A stretch of 64,000 nt of DNA from an uncultured Verrucomicrobiota bacterium (GCA_903910585.1 CAIWAH010000230.1:1-64000); one strand, 5' to 3'. Positions 27,688-37,292 are shown, counted from the stretch's first letter. Translations and numbers: made by a program. The notes: a model not told the origin generated them from the letters alone.

Positions 27688-30600
27688 ATGAGTTCGTCCG
27701 CTTCACGTCGTGGTCCCGGGGCTGCCGGGATGGTTGCCGGCATCTTTGTGCTGGTGGGTCTGATCCTGGCCGGCGCCTGGTGGCTTGCCCGTGAGGCTGC
27801 CGGCGGACCGGCGAGCGCCGCGAACAGCAGCAAGGTCTTTGACCAGGCCATGGCGTCGGGGAAGACGTTCTACGACCAGAATGAGCCGGCCAAGGCGATC
27901 GGGGCGTTTCAGGCCGCGCTGGCGCTGAATCCCGCGAATCCGGACGCGCACCTCAATCTGGCGAACGCATTCCTGCTGGCCGGACAGGCGGACCAGGCGG
28001 CGGTGCATGCGCAGGAGACGCTGCATTTCGAGGCGGGCAACGCCGCCGCGGCCTTCGTGCTCGGCTGCGCGCAACTGCGCCAGAACCAGTTCTCGAACGC
28101 CGTGCAGTCGCTGCAGCGCGCCAAGGACGCCGATCCGACCCAGAACGCGGTGAGCTTCCAGCTCGGCCGGGCGTATCAGGGCTGGAACCAGTTCGACGAG
28201 GCGGCGACGCAGTTTCGCGAGGTGATCCAGTTCGAGACGAACCAGACCTCGGTCCATTTCGTCGCCAGCCATTACCTGCTCAGCCAGGCCCTGCTGCGGC
28301 TCGGCCAGCGGGACGAGGCCGCGGAACTGCTCCAGAAACATCAGCAACTCGCCGGCGGCAAGGTCGGCAACGCGGACAATCCGGCGCTGTTCGAGCGCTG
28401 CGCCTACACCCAGATCAAGGCGCCGTTCCCGCTGGAGCAGCCCGATCCGCAGGGGGTGGCGGTGAAGTTCGCCGACGATTCCGCCCGCGCCTTCGCCGGG
28501 CTGGCCGACAAACTCTCCGGACCGGTGGCGGTGCTGGACATCAATCGCCGCGGACTGAACGACCTGATGCTGCGCGGGCCGGAAGGTTATCAGGTGTTCT
28601 GGAACTCGAACGGCGTGTTTACCGCCCGTGGACAGGCGGTCACGGGGCCGGTGGTGAACTCCGCGACGGCCGTGGCGGTGGGCGATGTGCAGATTGACCG
28701 CTACGAGGACGTGGTCCTGAGCGGTCCCGACGGGACGATGCTGCTGAAGTTCGCGACGAACGGGCTGTTCATGGACGCGACCCGGATCGCCGGCCTCGGG
28801 GAGGTGAAGGGGACCGCGGTCGGACTGGGAGACCTGGACTTTACCGGCAAGCTGGGACTGCTCGCCGCGAATGCCGACGGCGGGCTCCGCTACCTGACGA
28901 ACCTGGGCACGGGCGTGTTCCGCGAGCGCAAGACCGCGCTGCCGTTGGTCGGCAATGCCAAGGTCACAGGCATCACCGTGGACGACTGGAACAATGACGA
29001 TCTGCCGGACCTGCTGCTCACCGTGGCGGGAGCCGCTCCCGTGGTGATTTCCAATGTCCGGGGCGAAGGGCTGGTGGGCACCAATCAGCCGCCGGACTGG
29101 CCGGTGGCGAATGCGCTGGCCACGGGCGACTTCAACAATGATCTCCGCATGGATGTCGCGCTGGCCACGGACAAGTCGCTCGAACTGCATTTCTCGGGCA
29201 TCAGCGATCACGTGAAGCTGCCGGCGCGCGGCAACCGGCTGCGCGGACTCCGCGCCGTGGATTACGACAATGACGGCTGGCTCGACTTGGTGGGCTGGGG
29301 CGGGGATGGCGTGCGGGTTTGGCGCAACCGCGGCAACGGCGGATTCCACGAGGCGACCGGCGAACTCGGGCTTCAGGCGCTTGCCACCGCGGACGTCCGC
29401 CAATTGGTGGCGGCGGACTTCGACGCCGACTGCGACACCGACTTCATCGTGGACGTGGCTGGAGCCGGACTTAAGTTCCTCCGCAACGACGGCGGCAATG
29501 CGAACGGCATGCTCAAGCTCCGCCTCCTCGGCAACCGCTCGAACACGAGTGGTCTGGGCGTGAAGACCGAATTGACGGCGGCGGGATGGCGGAGCCTGCG
29601 CACGGTGCAGTCGCTGCCGGTGGAGATCGGCGTGGGCAAACGCAGCCAACTCGACGCGGTGAGCACCCGGTGGTTCGACACGAAACTGGACACGACGGAG
29701 GTGCAGGTGGACTGCCAGCAGCCGCTGGTGGTGTTCGAGTTGGTGATGCCGACAGGATCATGTCCCTACCTCTACGCATGGGATGGCGAGCGCTACCGCT
29801 TCGTGACGGACCTGTTGGGGGCCGCTCCGCTCGGACTGCCGGTCGCTCCGGGGCGATATATCGAGGCGGACCCGGAGGAATTTGTCTGGGTGGGCAACGA
29901 ACGGAACTTCCGGCCGCGCCAGGGGCAGTTCGAACTCCAGATCACCGAGGAGCTCCGGGAGATCCTTTACCTCGATACCGCGCGGTTGTTCGCAGTGGAC
30001 CATCCGCCGGGAACCGAGGTGCATCCGACCAGCAAGCTGCTGCCCGGGAAGCCGTTTCTGCCGCATGAGCTGTGGCAATTGGGCGGGCGGGTTCCGCTGC
30101 GGGCCGCCCAATTGGATTTGGCGATGTCACCGGTGGAGGTCACCGCGGCCCTGCAGGAGGCTGACGGCCAGAAGGTGTCGCCGCCGGTCGTGCGCGGACC
30201 GCAGTATCGCGGGCTCGCGGAGCCGTTCCGGGTGACGCTGGACTTCGGCCCGCTGGATTCCGCGCGGCCGCTGGTGCTGGCGCTGACCGGTTGGCTGCGC
30301 TTTGGCGGCGGCATGGCGAACATCGCCGGGGCGCACAACCCGGAGTTCCCGTTCCCGTTCCCTACGCTGGAAGCGGAGACGGCGTCCGGCTGGCAACAGG
30401 TCGCGGCGACCATCGGCGCACCGGCGGGCAAGACGAAGACCGTCCTTGCCGACCTGACCGGCAAGCTGCCGTCCGGCACCCGTCGGCTGCGGCTGACGCA
30501 GGCGTTCGAGATCCACTGGGACCGGATCGCTCTCTTCACCGAACGTGAAGTGCTGGCTGGCGGGGCGCTGAAGTCCACGTTGCCCGCGGTCTCCGACCTG

Positions 30601-31053
30601 CACTGGCGTGGCTACAGCGAGTTCGCCGACCTGCCGTGGACGGAGCCGCTCACGCCGGTTTACGACCGGGTGAAGCCGTTTCCCGCGTGGCACATCACTC
30701 CGTCCGGCTGGGCGACCCGCTACGGGGCCGTGAACGAATTGCTTGCGGAGCGGGACAATGGCCTGGCCCTGATCGCCGGCGGCGACGAACTTACATTGAA
30801 GTTTCCCGCCGACCGCTTGCCGCCGAAGCCAGCAGGAATGCAGCGCGACTACTTCCTGTTCACCGTCGGGTGGGACAAGGATGCGGATTACCATGTTGCA
30901 CGCGGCACCGAGGTCGGTCCGTTGCCGTGGACCGGGATGGACGACCAGACCTACGGGAAGGCGGAGCGCCCGGCGTTCCCCAGCGATGAACTGCACCGCC
31001 GCCACAACACCCGCTGGGTGGGCGAGCGCACCTTCGTGCGCCGTAACCGGTGA
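27688..31053 (+). CDS. Membrane-anchored TPR plus VCBS/FG-GAP repeat protein
   Basis: 1121 residues. A single N-terminal membrane helix (GMVAGIFVLVGLILAGAWWLA) anchors it, followed by about five TPR units (about residues 50-215; EPAKAIGAFQAALALNPANPDAHLNLANAFLLAGQ split across two), then seven-bladed-type VCBS/FG-GAP beta-propeller repeats (about 260-600; DWNNDDLPDLLLTV, DYDNDGWLDLVGW, DFDADCDTDFIVD). The ASPIC/UnbV-like segment (NTSGLGVKTELTAAGWRSLRTVQ) follows. The last about 450 residues are beta-rich and not recognised. It lies right of the hsdS array and probably functions at the cell envelope in binding; no enzyme motif seen. Confidence 0.82.
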   Translation: MSSSASRRGPGAAGMVAGIFVLVGLILAGAWWLAREAAGGPASAANSSKVFDQAMASGKTFYDQNEPAKAIGAFQAALALNPANPDAHLNLANAFLLAGQADQAAVHAQETLHFEAGNAAAAFVLGCAQLRQNQFSNAVQSLQRAKDADPTQNAVSFQLGRAYQGWNQFDEAATQFREVIQFETNQTSVHFVASHYLLSQALLRLGQRDEAAELLQKHQQLAGGKVGNADNPALFERCAYTQIKAPFPLEQPDPQGVAVKFADDSARAFAGLADKLSGPVAVLDINRRGLNDLMLRGPEGYQVFWNSNGVFTARGQAVTGPVVNSATAVAVGDVQIDRYEDVVLSGPDGTMLLKFATNGLFMDATRIAGLGEVKGTAVGLGDLDFTGKLGLLAANADGGLRYLTNLGTGVFRERKTALPLVGNAKVTGITVDDWNNDDLPDLLLTVAGAAPVVISNVRGEGLVGTNQPPDWPVANALATGDFNNDLRMDVALATDKSLELHFSGISDHVKLPARGNRLRGLRAVDYDNDGWLDLVGWGGDGVRVWRNRGNGGFHEATGELGLQALATADVRQLVAADFDADCDTDFIVDVAGAGLKFLRNDGGNANGMLKLRLLGNRSNTSGLGVKTELTAAGWRSLRTVQSLPVEIGVGKRSQLDAVSTRWFDTKLDTTEVQVDCQQPLVVFELVMPTGSCPYLYAWDGERYRFVTDLLGAAPLGLPVAPGRYIEADPEEFVWVGNERNFRPRQGQFELQITEELREILYLDTARLFAVDHPPGTEVHPTSKLLPGKPFLPHELWQLGGRVPLRAAQLDLAMSPVEVTAALQEADGQKVSPPVVRGPQYRGLAEPFRVTLDFGPLDSARPLVLALTGWLRFGGGMANIAGAHNPEFPFPFPTLEAETASGWQQVAATIGAPAGKTKTVLADLTGKLPSGTRRLRLTQAFEIHWDRIALFTEREVLAGGALKSTLPAVSDLHWRGYSEFADLPWTEPLTPVYDRVKPFPAWHITPSGWATRYGAVNELLAERDNGLALIAGGDELTLKFPADRLPPKPAGMQRDYFLFTVGWDKDADYHVARGTEVGPLPWTGMDDQTYGKAERPAFPSDELHRRHNTRWVGERTFVRRNR

Positions 31054-31062
31054 CGGCTTTGG

Positions 31063-32727
31063 TCAGAGCAGGCCCGTGGAAATGACGTGGTGGAGCGTCT
31101 CCGTGAGGTAGGGCAGGAGCTGCTTCTTCCGGGAGACAATGCCGGCGAGTTCAAACACTCCGGGGGCGGCCTCGGGATATTTTACAGCCTCGATCAGCTT
31201 CTCGGGACCGGCCAAGAGCAGCAGGGAACTCTGCGCCCCAACGTCGGTGACGAAGAGCGCCGAGAACAGGTAGCCATTCGCGATCCGGTAGTCTTCGAGC
31301 GCCTGGCGAATCGCCGGCTGGGACTTCCAGAAGACGTCGAAGCCCAGTTCCTCGATCTGCGCGACGCTGAAGCGGCGGCCGTCCTCGAGGTATTCCTTGC
31401 AGTCCGTGGTGATGGCGCGTTCCGGCGGCTGCGAAACCAGCACCGAGCCGGAGTTGAAAAGCTTGGCGGTGAATTCCGCGGCGTTCACGCCGGCCTTTTC
31501 CTCCAGCCAGGACAGGACTTCCGCGTCCCGCTTCGTGGTGGTCGGCGACGTCAGGTTCAGCGTATCGCTGACGAGTCCGGCGAGCAACAGTCCCGCGATG
31601 CTCGGCGTGAGCGGCACGCCGTAGCGGCAGTAGCCGTCGGCGATGATGGTGCTGGTGGAGCCCACGGGTTCATTACGGAACAGAATGGGCTGGCTCGTGC
31701 TGAAGGCACCGATCCGGTGATGGTCGATGATCTCAAGGATCTCCACCTGATCCGCACCATGGACGGCCTGGGAAAGCTCATTGTGATCCACGAGGATGAG
31801 GCGCCGGTCCACTTTCTTGAGGAAGTCGGACTTGGAGAGCATCCCGACCACCCGGTCGTCATCGTCGAGCACCGGGAACGCCTGGAAGCTGGATTCCGCG
31901 GCGACCGCCTGGACCTCACGAAGCCGTTCGTCGGCGCGGAACGTCAGGAAGTCCTGCCGCAACACGTGGTCCACGGTGATGGCCGCGCGACACAGCATCG
32001 CGGTGGTGGCGGAATCATGCGGGCAAAGGAGCAGGGTGACCTCGTTTCGCTTCGCCAGTTCGCGGATCTCCGGGGAGATGTCCAGGCCGCCGGTCACGAC
32101 GATGGCGCGAACCCGGCCGTCCACCGCAAGGCGCTGGATGTCCTCACGGTCGCCGACAACGACCAGAATCTTTTCCGGGGCATAGTTGGGCAGCCGGCTG
32201 GCGAAGCTGGCCGCCTTCATCGCGCCGACCATCAGCACGAGATCCTCCTCCCGGTCCGGCTCGAACGCGCAGATCATCTTCGCGGTCAGGGTGCGCGCCA
32301 GCGAGCGCATTGAGGCCACGACGCGCCGGGAGTCAAAGATCCGGTTGGGCGAGGGAAAGAGGAACTTGCTGGCCTTGAACACGGACAGGAGGCCGAGGCA
32401 GCGGCGGTCGTGGTCGAGCACGGGCAGCACCCGGATGTTCCGCTCGTCCATCACGGCCAAGGCCTCCACCGCCGTCGTCCGCGGCGGCACGGAGATCACG
32501 TTGGACTGCATGACGTCCCGGACCTTCGGCGACACATCGGCCACGAACATCGGGGCGGGCACGTTGAACGAGCGCAGCACGAACTGGGTGCGTTCGTTGA
32601 CCTCGCCGCAGCGTGCGGCCACGACGTTCCGCAGGCCCGTCCGGTGCTTGAAGTCGGCGTAGGCGAGGGCGGCACAGATGGAATCGGTGTCCGGATTGCG
32701 GTGGCCGATGACCAGGATTTCGCTCAT
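31063..32727 (-). CDS. Putative Mn-dependent inorganic pyrophosphatase with CBS and DRTGG domains
   Basis: 554 residues. Family II pyrophosphatase (DHH) motifs are GHRNPDTDS (residues 8-16), a DHN motif in LVDHNE, and DHH in IIDHHRIG. Between the first motif and the rest lies a regulatory insert: CBS domain (about 72-128), a DRTGG domain (about 200-310), then a second CBS domain. Such CBS-PPases hydrolyse PPi to phosphate and are controlled by adenine nucleotides or diadenosine polyphosphates binding the CBS pair. All core motifs are present, so it is likely active. It converges with the VCBS gene and is divergent from the receiver gene at 32854. Confidence 0.9.
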   Translation of the reverse strand: MSEILVIGHRNPDTDSICAALAYADFKHRTGLRNVVAARCGEVNERTQFVLRSFNVPAPMFVADVSPKVRDVMQSNVISVPPRTTAVEALAVMDERNIRVLPVLDHDRRCLGLLSVFKASKFLFPSPNRIFDSRRVVASMRSLARTLTAKMICAFEPDREEDLVLMVGAMKAASFASRLPNYAPEKILVVVGDREDIQRLAVDGRVRAIVVTGGLDISPEIRELAKRNEVTLLLCPHDSATTAMLCRAAITVDHVLRQDFLTFRADERLREVQAVAAESSFQAFPVLDDDDRVVGMLSKSDFLKKVDRRLILVDHNELSQAVHGADQVEILEIIDHHRIGAFSTSQPILFRNEPVGSTSTIIADGYCRYGVPLTPSIAGLLLAGLVSDTLNLTSPTTTKRDAEVLSWLEEKAGVNAAEFTAKLFNSGSVLVSQPPERAITTDCKEYLEDGRRFSVAQIEELGFDVFWKSQPAIRQALEDYRIANGYLFSALFVTDVGAQSSLLLLAGPEKLIEAVKYPEAAPGVFELAGIVSRKKQLLPYLTETLHHVISTGLL

Positions 32728-32853
32728 TGGGCGGCCGCACTGTCCCGCTTGGGCCGGGGCGAGGCAAGCATCGGGAGGCCCCGCCAGGGACCGCTGCGCA
32801 ATCGGTCCGGAAATCTTTTGCCTTCCGCCGGCCCGGGCTCAACCTCCCGCGCC

Positions 32854-33228
32854 GTGACGAAACCGCTGGCCATCGTCTTCCATGAGTCGCTGCTGCCGGG
32901 CAGCCAGATTGTGAACCGTCTCACCGACCTCGGGTGGCGGGTGCAGGCGGTCAACATCGCCGCCAATGTTCTGGATCTCGTCCGCCGCGAAAAACCGATG
33001 ATTCTCCTCGCCGAACTGGCCCTGCGGCACGGTGATTTCTGCGGCGTCATCCGCGACCTGAAGCAGGATGCCGACATCGCGCATGTGCCGGTGATCGGCT
33101 ACACGGCCCTGAAGAACAAGAAGCTGCAGAACGACGCCGTGAAGGCAGGGGCGCGGCTCGTGGCCGCCGATTCAGCGGTGCTCGACCAGCTTCCCCAACT
33201 GCTGGAGCACGCGTTGGCGGTGGAGTGA
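32854..33228 (+). CDS. Stand-alone receiver-like protein
   Basis: 124 residues from a GTG start, placed just after the intergenic region with the divergent CBS-PPase. It has the receiver fold pattern (LAIVFHESLLPGSQIVNRL, MILLAELALRHGDFCGVIRDLK, IAHVPVIGYTALKNKKLQNDAVKAGARLVAADSAV). The usual phospho-acceptor Asp position reads LLAEL, i.e. Glu or Ala instead of Asp, and the acidic pocket is absent (FHES). It is therefore probably a pseudo-receiver acting by protein contact. Confidence 0.68.
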   Translation: MTKPLAIVFHESLLPGSQIVNRLTDLGWRVQAVNIAANVLDLVRREKPMILLAELALRHGDFCGVIRDLKQDADIAHVPVIGYTALKNKKLQNDAVKAGARLVAADSAVLDQLPQLLEHALAVE

Positions 33229-33245
33229 GCCGCCAGTTGTAGGCG

Positions 33246-33860
33246 TTACGCGTGTCGCTCGCTCCACCTGCGGCCCGACTTGAGCGCTGCCAGCGTTTGT
33301 TTCAGGCGGTCGGCGCGGGTTTCGGGGCGCTTCGCCGAGGAAAGCCAGACGAGATATTCCCGCTGGCAGGACGGCGAGAGCTGGGAAAACCCGTCGGCCG
33401 CCCGGCGATTTCCCCGCTGTTTCAGCGCGGCCGCGAAGAAGTCCGGCAGGGGCAATGGGTCCCGCTTGGCCTTGGGCGTGGGCGGAATGTCGGCGGCATC
33501 CAAGGCGACGGCGGCGTGGATCAGGCGTTGCAGCGCCGGTCGGTTGAGCGACTCAAGGCCGGTGATCCGCACGGTGCGGATGTTCGTGTTGCCGGCGTCC
33601 TGGGCTGAGAACAGTCCGGCCGGGTCGGCCAGTTCGGTGCCGCGGAAGAACGTGACGCCCAGATGCCGCTGGCACGCGCTGAGCCCGCAGACGAGTTTGC
33701 GGCCGCGGAAACAGAGCATGTGCCAGCGAATGCATTCGGCGAGGTCCGGTTCCCAGGTGAGAATCCAGTCGTGGACCTGTTCCGCGAGCGGCGCGGAAAA
33801 GTCCGGGCAGGTCTCCAGCCATTCATGGGGATCACGGGTGCGGGCGCGGGAGCAGTCCAT
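33246..33860 (-). CDS. DUF1801/YdeI (OmdA)-like protein
   Basis: 204 residues. The N-terminal part (FSAPLAEQVHDWILTWEPDLAECIRWHMLCFRGRKLVCGLSACQRHLGVTFFRG) matches DUF1801 and the C-terminal part (LPDFFAAALKQRGNRRAADGFSQLSPSCQREYLVWLSSAKRPETRADRLKQTLAAL) matches the YdeI/OmdA C-terminal domain. The biochemical role of this family is poorly known. The ATG at 33860 is clear. It ends 18 bp before the convergent receiver gene. Confidence 0.8.
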   Translation of the reverse strand: MDCSRARTRDPHEWLETCPDFSAPLAEQVHDWILTWEPDLAECIRWHMLCFRGRKLVCGLSACQRHLGVTFFRGTELADPAGLFSAQDAGNTNIRTVRITGLESLNRPALQRLIHAAVALDAADIPPTPKAKRDPLPLPDFFAAALKQRGNRRAADGFSQLSPSCQREYLVWLSSAKRPETRADRLKQTLAALKSGRRWSERHA

Positions 33861-33864
33861 GGTT

Positions 33865-34512
33865 TCAGGAGTTGGGACCTGCCAGGTAGTGGCGGCGGAT
33901 CAGGAATGCATCGACCAGCAACAAGGCCGTGAACACTGCCAGGGCGGGCGGCTGTGTTCCCACCGGTCCGCGGTGATCAACCAAGTGACCCACATATTCG
34001 TTGGGCGACCCGGCGCGACGGATGTCCTGCAAATCCAGCCGAGTCGGCCCCATCATTGAGCGGTGCTCGCATATGATCTCCCAGTCGGGCAGTCCGTGAA
34101 TGATCACCGGGCAGTCAACACTGGCAGGGTCTTCGGGAACTCCCGTGACACCTTCGGTAGAGCCCAACACGCTCAGGACCAACAGTTCTCCGCCGCGCTT
34201 GCGGACCTTGAAACTGCCACTGCTGCCAGCGGTATGGGCAAACGTGCCTGCGAACACGGGCCAAGCCCTGTGCTTTATTCCATCGACTTAAGCGCGTGCT
34301 TCCGCAGTCCATTCAAATGGCTGCCCGGCCAACTCCCCGCGGATATCCAGGTCCCAGGAGCGGCGATGCTGGATGGAGAAATGCGCTTCCAAGGCCTGTG
34401 TTCCGGCGACGAACCTTACCCTCAGCTTCCGTCCCCAGTCCGTTTCGCGCGCAAATGCCACCCAACGGGCACCTGCCTCTGGGAACCGATTGTCTGAAGC
34501 TGGGCCTGCCAC
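33865..34512 (-). pseudogene. Unrecognised membrane-anchored protein gene split by an in-frame TAA
   Basis: Two open stretches in the same frame are separated by a TAA at 34288-34290. The first (34288-34512, 74 residues from a GTG) is soluble (WVAFARETDWGRKLRVRFV). After the stop the frame remains open without interruption (VDGIKHRAWPVFAGTFAHT...) to 33865. The second ends in a hydrophobic segment (ALAVFTALLLVDAFLIRRHYL), a likely C-terminal membrane anchor. The second part could start at the GTG at 34257, making two genes, but with only 30 bases between them, all in frame, a nonsense mutation in one gene fits as well. No family recognised. Confidence 0.45.
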
Positions 34513-34530
34513 GGCAGAGAGAGGCGGGAA

Positions 34531-35460
34531 CTATTTGAGCTCAAACGTTCCCACCACCGCGCGGTGGTCGGATGGCCAGGGCGTGACCACGATGTCCGCT
34601 GCCGGGGCCGCTTCACCCACCACTTGGCATCGTCTCGCTGTCACCGCGCTGCCGGCGAAGAACACGAAGTCGATGCGGTCGTGATGGTCTTTGGGGTCGT
34701 CCGACTTCGTGAGCGGGGTCCAAGTAATGCCCGGATGGGCGACTTCATCCGCGTGAAGCAGCCGGTAAGCATCGCGCAGGCCCGCGCTGACGAACGCCCG
34801 TGTCGAAGGATAGGAAACCGCGAGCGGATGGCGCCCGGTCTGAGCAGCGCGGGCGGTCCAGTCGAGATGAGACGGTTCATTGAAATCACCGGTCAGAAAC
34901 ACCGGTGTTGCGGCCGCCAGCACCGGACGGAGTTCGGCCAACGCCGCCGCAACCTCGCCGCCGCGCGCCCTGTTGGCTTCATCAACCGCTTCGTCGGCCG
35001 TCTTCACAAAACGCCCGTCACCGTAGGGAATGCCAAGCAGCTGATACGGCTGATACGGCGTGTGCATGAGATGGACGTTGAAGTGGTGGATACGTTGTCC
35101 GGACGGCAACTGAACGACGATGCCGTGTTTGCCGGGAGTGTTGGTGACGATGGGAAATCGGCTGGCGATGCCCGGACTCTCACCCTGCGCGAAGTAGTGC
35201 CAGCCCAGCAGGTCGGCAATCGCGCGGCCGTGGTTTGGACGCCGGCCATCTTTCTCGAAGCCGCCGGTCTCCTGAAAACCCACCAGGTCAGCCTGGGCGG
35301 CACGGATCACCGCGGCGCTTTGGGACAGGGGCTGCTTGCCGGCGTCGCCACCATGCCAGAGGTTGAACGTCATCACACGCAGCTCTGACGCCGCGCCAAT
35401 TGCCGGCAGCAACACCAAGGTTAGGACGAGAGCCAGGCGAGCGAGGCAGTGCGGAAACAT
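34531..35460 (-). CDS. Secreted endonuclease/exonuclease/phosphatase (EEP) family hydrolase
   Basis: 309 residues from the ATG at 35460, which gives the signal peptide MFPHCLARLALVLTLVLLPA. The EEP motifs are MTFNLWH, GFQETGG (catalytic Glu), HHFNVHLMHTP, LTGDFNEPSHLDW (Asp/Asn), RIDFVF and SDHRAVVG (terminal His). Exported, metal-dependent phosphodiesterase; the target may be DNA, a nucleotide or a lipid headgroup. An ATG at 35523 is in frame but would add a non-signal leader. Confidence 0.87.
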   Translation of the reverse strand: MFPHCLARLALVLTLVLLPAIGAASELRVMTFNLWHGGDAGKQPLSQSAAVIRAAQADLVGFQETGGFEKDGRRPNHGRAIADLLGWHYFAQGESPGIASRFPIVTNTPGKHGIVVQLPSGQRIHHFNVHLMHTPYQPYQLLGIPYGDGRFVKTADEAVDEANRARGGEVAAALAELRPVLAAATPVFLTGDFNEPSHLDWTARAAQTGRHPLAVSYPSTRAFVSAGLRDAYRLLHADEVAHPGITWTPLTKSDDPKDHHDRIDFVFFAGSAVTARRCQVVGEAAPAADIVVTPWPSDHRAVVGTFELK

Positions 35461-35541
35461 TGGGCGTGTAATGACAGAAGCGGCGCATCCGGCCAAGGGG
35501 CGTTCCGCCGGCAGACCGTCCAAAACTGCCCGACCGCGAAG

Positions 35542-36633
35542 TCAGCAGCTCAGTTCAAACTCGGCCCGGGCCTTGACCTCGCCATTGATCAGCACTTCGA
35601 CCCGATGGGTTCCCGCGCGGTGCTTCCGGGTCGTGAAGTCCCGGATCATTTGGCTTCGCCGCAATGTCACCGGTTCACCGGCGGCAACTTCGGCGGTCTT
35701 CCACTTGAACACCTTGCGGGAGGTGGCGCCTGCCGATTTCACGTAGTGAATGGCGTAGTCGATCACCAGCTTCTGCGCTTTGGGGGCGGCGGAGCGAAAG
35801 CGGAGATTCAGCGTGAGCCGCTGACCGAGGTGAAGCCTTCGAGGGGAAAGGGCGAATCGGATGTCGGCGACTTCGGCGCGACGATCTGCGCCGATGACTC
35901 GCAGAGCCCTCGAATCGCCCTGCTTGATCAACGTCCGCAGGGCGTGGCGAACAATCCACGCGGTGCGTGGCTCGCCGAGATCCCACCGGCCGATGCGGTC
36001 GAAAACCCAGTCGGCATTGTCCTTGGAATGGTCGTTGAGATGGTTGGCGACGGACTTGCGAACATAAAGGCTGGAGTCGGCCCGCAGGCGGTCGAGGATC
36101 GGAGCGACCGGCTCCGGATTCGCGATCAGTTCGTCCAGGCGGAACGACCATGGCAAACGCGGCCGGCAGCCTTCGCTGGCCAGTCGCCGGACGTGTTCGT
36201 CGGGATCGCCAGCCCAACGCTTCATGTGCTCCAGGGTGCGTCGAAGGTCCCGGCGCAGGAACTCCCGCACGGCGAATTCAGCGGAGCCGAAACGGGTGAA
36301 TCGCCGGAGGGCCGCCATGGATTCCTCGAAATGTTCGTGCCCATATTGGCCGACGAAGTCCGAAAGAACGATGCCGACGAAACTGTGACCGAGGCGCGGG
36401 GCGAGATGATCCAGCACTTCCAGAGCTGCCGGAAACCTGCCGGGGAGCACCGCCCGCAATGCCTTGGTGGTTCGGCGCATTCGTTGCATCAGGCTCCGCT
36501 CAGACAAACCCGTGAGGGTGATCTCCAAGAAGCGCCCGACATCGGCCTTGGGAAAGACCCCTCCCAAGTCCGCTGCCAGCCGGCGATAGCGGGCCTCGTC
36601 GAACCATTCTTTCAGCTGGGATGAGTCGGACAC
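35542..36633 (-). CDS. AlkC-like HEAT-repeat DNA glycosylase with C-terminal Ig-like domain
   Basis: 363 residues. The N-terminal about 255 residues are HEAT-like repeats resembling AlkC/AlkD 3-methyladenine glycosylases (GHEHFEESMAALRRFTRFGSAEFAVREF, PWSFRLDELIANPEPVAPIL, SLYVRKSVANHLNDHSKDN). The last about 105 residues are a beta-sandwich (FALSPRRLHLGQRLTLNLRF...AGTHRVEVLINGEVKARAEFEL), as in the Ig-bearing branch of AlkC. These enzymes excise alkylated purines without base flipping. No ATG lies between the flavin reductase gene and the first helix; a GTG at 36633 gives VSDSSQLKEWFDEARYRRL. Catalysis is not shown by the sequence alone. Confidence 0.75.
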   Translation of the reverse strand: MSDSSQLKEWFDEARYRRLAADLGGVFPKADVGRFLEITLTGLSERSLMQRMRRTTKALRAVLPGRFPAALEVLDHLAPRLGHSFVGIVLSDFVGQYGHEHFEESMAALRRFTRFGSAEFAVREFLRRDLRRTLEHMKRWAGDPDEHVRRLASEGCRPRLPWSFRLDELIANPEPVAPILDRLRADSSLYVRKSVANHLNDHSKDNADWVFDRIGRWDLGEPRTAWIVRHALRTLIKQGDSRALRVIGADRRAEVADIRFALSPRRLHLGQRLTLNLRFRSAAPKAQKLVIDYAIHYVKSAGATSRKVFKWKTAEVAAGEPVTLRRSQMIRDFTTRKHRAGTHRVEVLINGEVKARAEFELSC

Positions 36634-36689
36634 AGGCGGTGAGCTTCCGGTCTTTGGGACGATGGGATTCGCCAACGATGTCTTCGATT

Positions 36690-37292
36690 TCAGGCCGGGC
36701 GGACCATTTCGAAGCGGTTGGTGGTCCGGCAATACCAGTGGGGTGCGGCCATGCGGCCGACGGTTTTCAGGCGGTCGCCGAGAATGCGCAGGGAATTGGA
36801 GTCGATGAATTCGTCCCGCACGTGGACCCGTTTCACAAGACCGATCACCAGCCGGTTGTCGCCGATCTGGAGCGTGCCCCACTCCTGGCATTCGAGACTC
36901 GCCGGCGCCTCGGCGATCCGGGGCGGTTTAACGACACTGGAGGGCAACGTCGAAAGGCCCAGACCGGCGAGTTCGCTGACGCCGTAGGGCAGGGAGGCGG
37001 CAGTTCGGTTCATCGCGTCCGCCACCGCTTCGTCCACGAGGTTCACAACGAACTCGTGATTCAGCCGGACGTTGCGGGCGGTGTCCTTCGGCGTGCCGTC
37101 GTCCCGGTCCGCCGGGCAGAAGCCGACGATGGGAGGCTCGGCGCCGAGCACGTTGAAGAAGCTAAACGGGGCGGCGTTGACCGTGCCGTCCGGTCCGACG
37201 GTGGTGACCCACGCGATCGGACGCGGGGTGACCAGCGAAGCGAGTATCTGGTAGGCGCGGTGTGCGTGGGCGCCGACAAGGTCAAGTTCCAT
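36690..37292 (-). CDS. Flavin reductase-like FMN-binding protein
   Basis: 200 residues from the ATG at 37292 (MELDLVGAHAHRAYQILASL). It has the flavin-reductase split-barrel pattern: TPRPIAWVTTVGPDGTVNAAPFSFFNVLGAEPPIVGFCP, then NHEFVVNLVD. Members bind FMN and use NAD(P)H, often supplying reduced flavin to a partner oxygenase. None is adjacent here. The longer frame starting at 37349 would add a non-conserved leader. It lies about 57 bp upstream of the AlkC-like gene on the same strand. Confidence 0.87.
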   Translation of the reverse strand: MELDLVGAHAHRAYQILASLVTPRPIAWVTTVGPDGTVNAAPFSFFNVLGAEPPIVGFCPADRDDGTPKDTARNVRLNHEFVVNLVDEAVADAMNRTAASLPYGVSELAGLGLSTLPSSVVKPPRIAEAPASLECQEWGTLQIGDNRLVIGLVKRVHVRDEFIDSNSLRILGDRLKTVGRMAAPHWYCRTTNRFEMVRPA

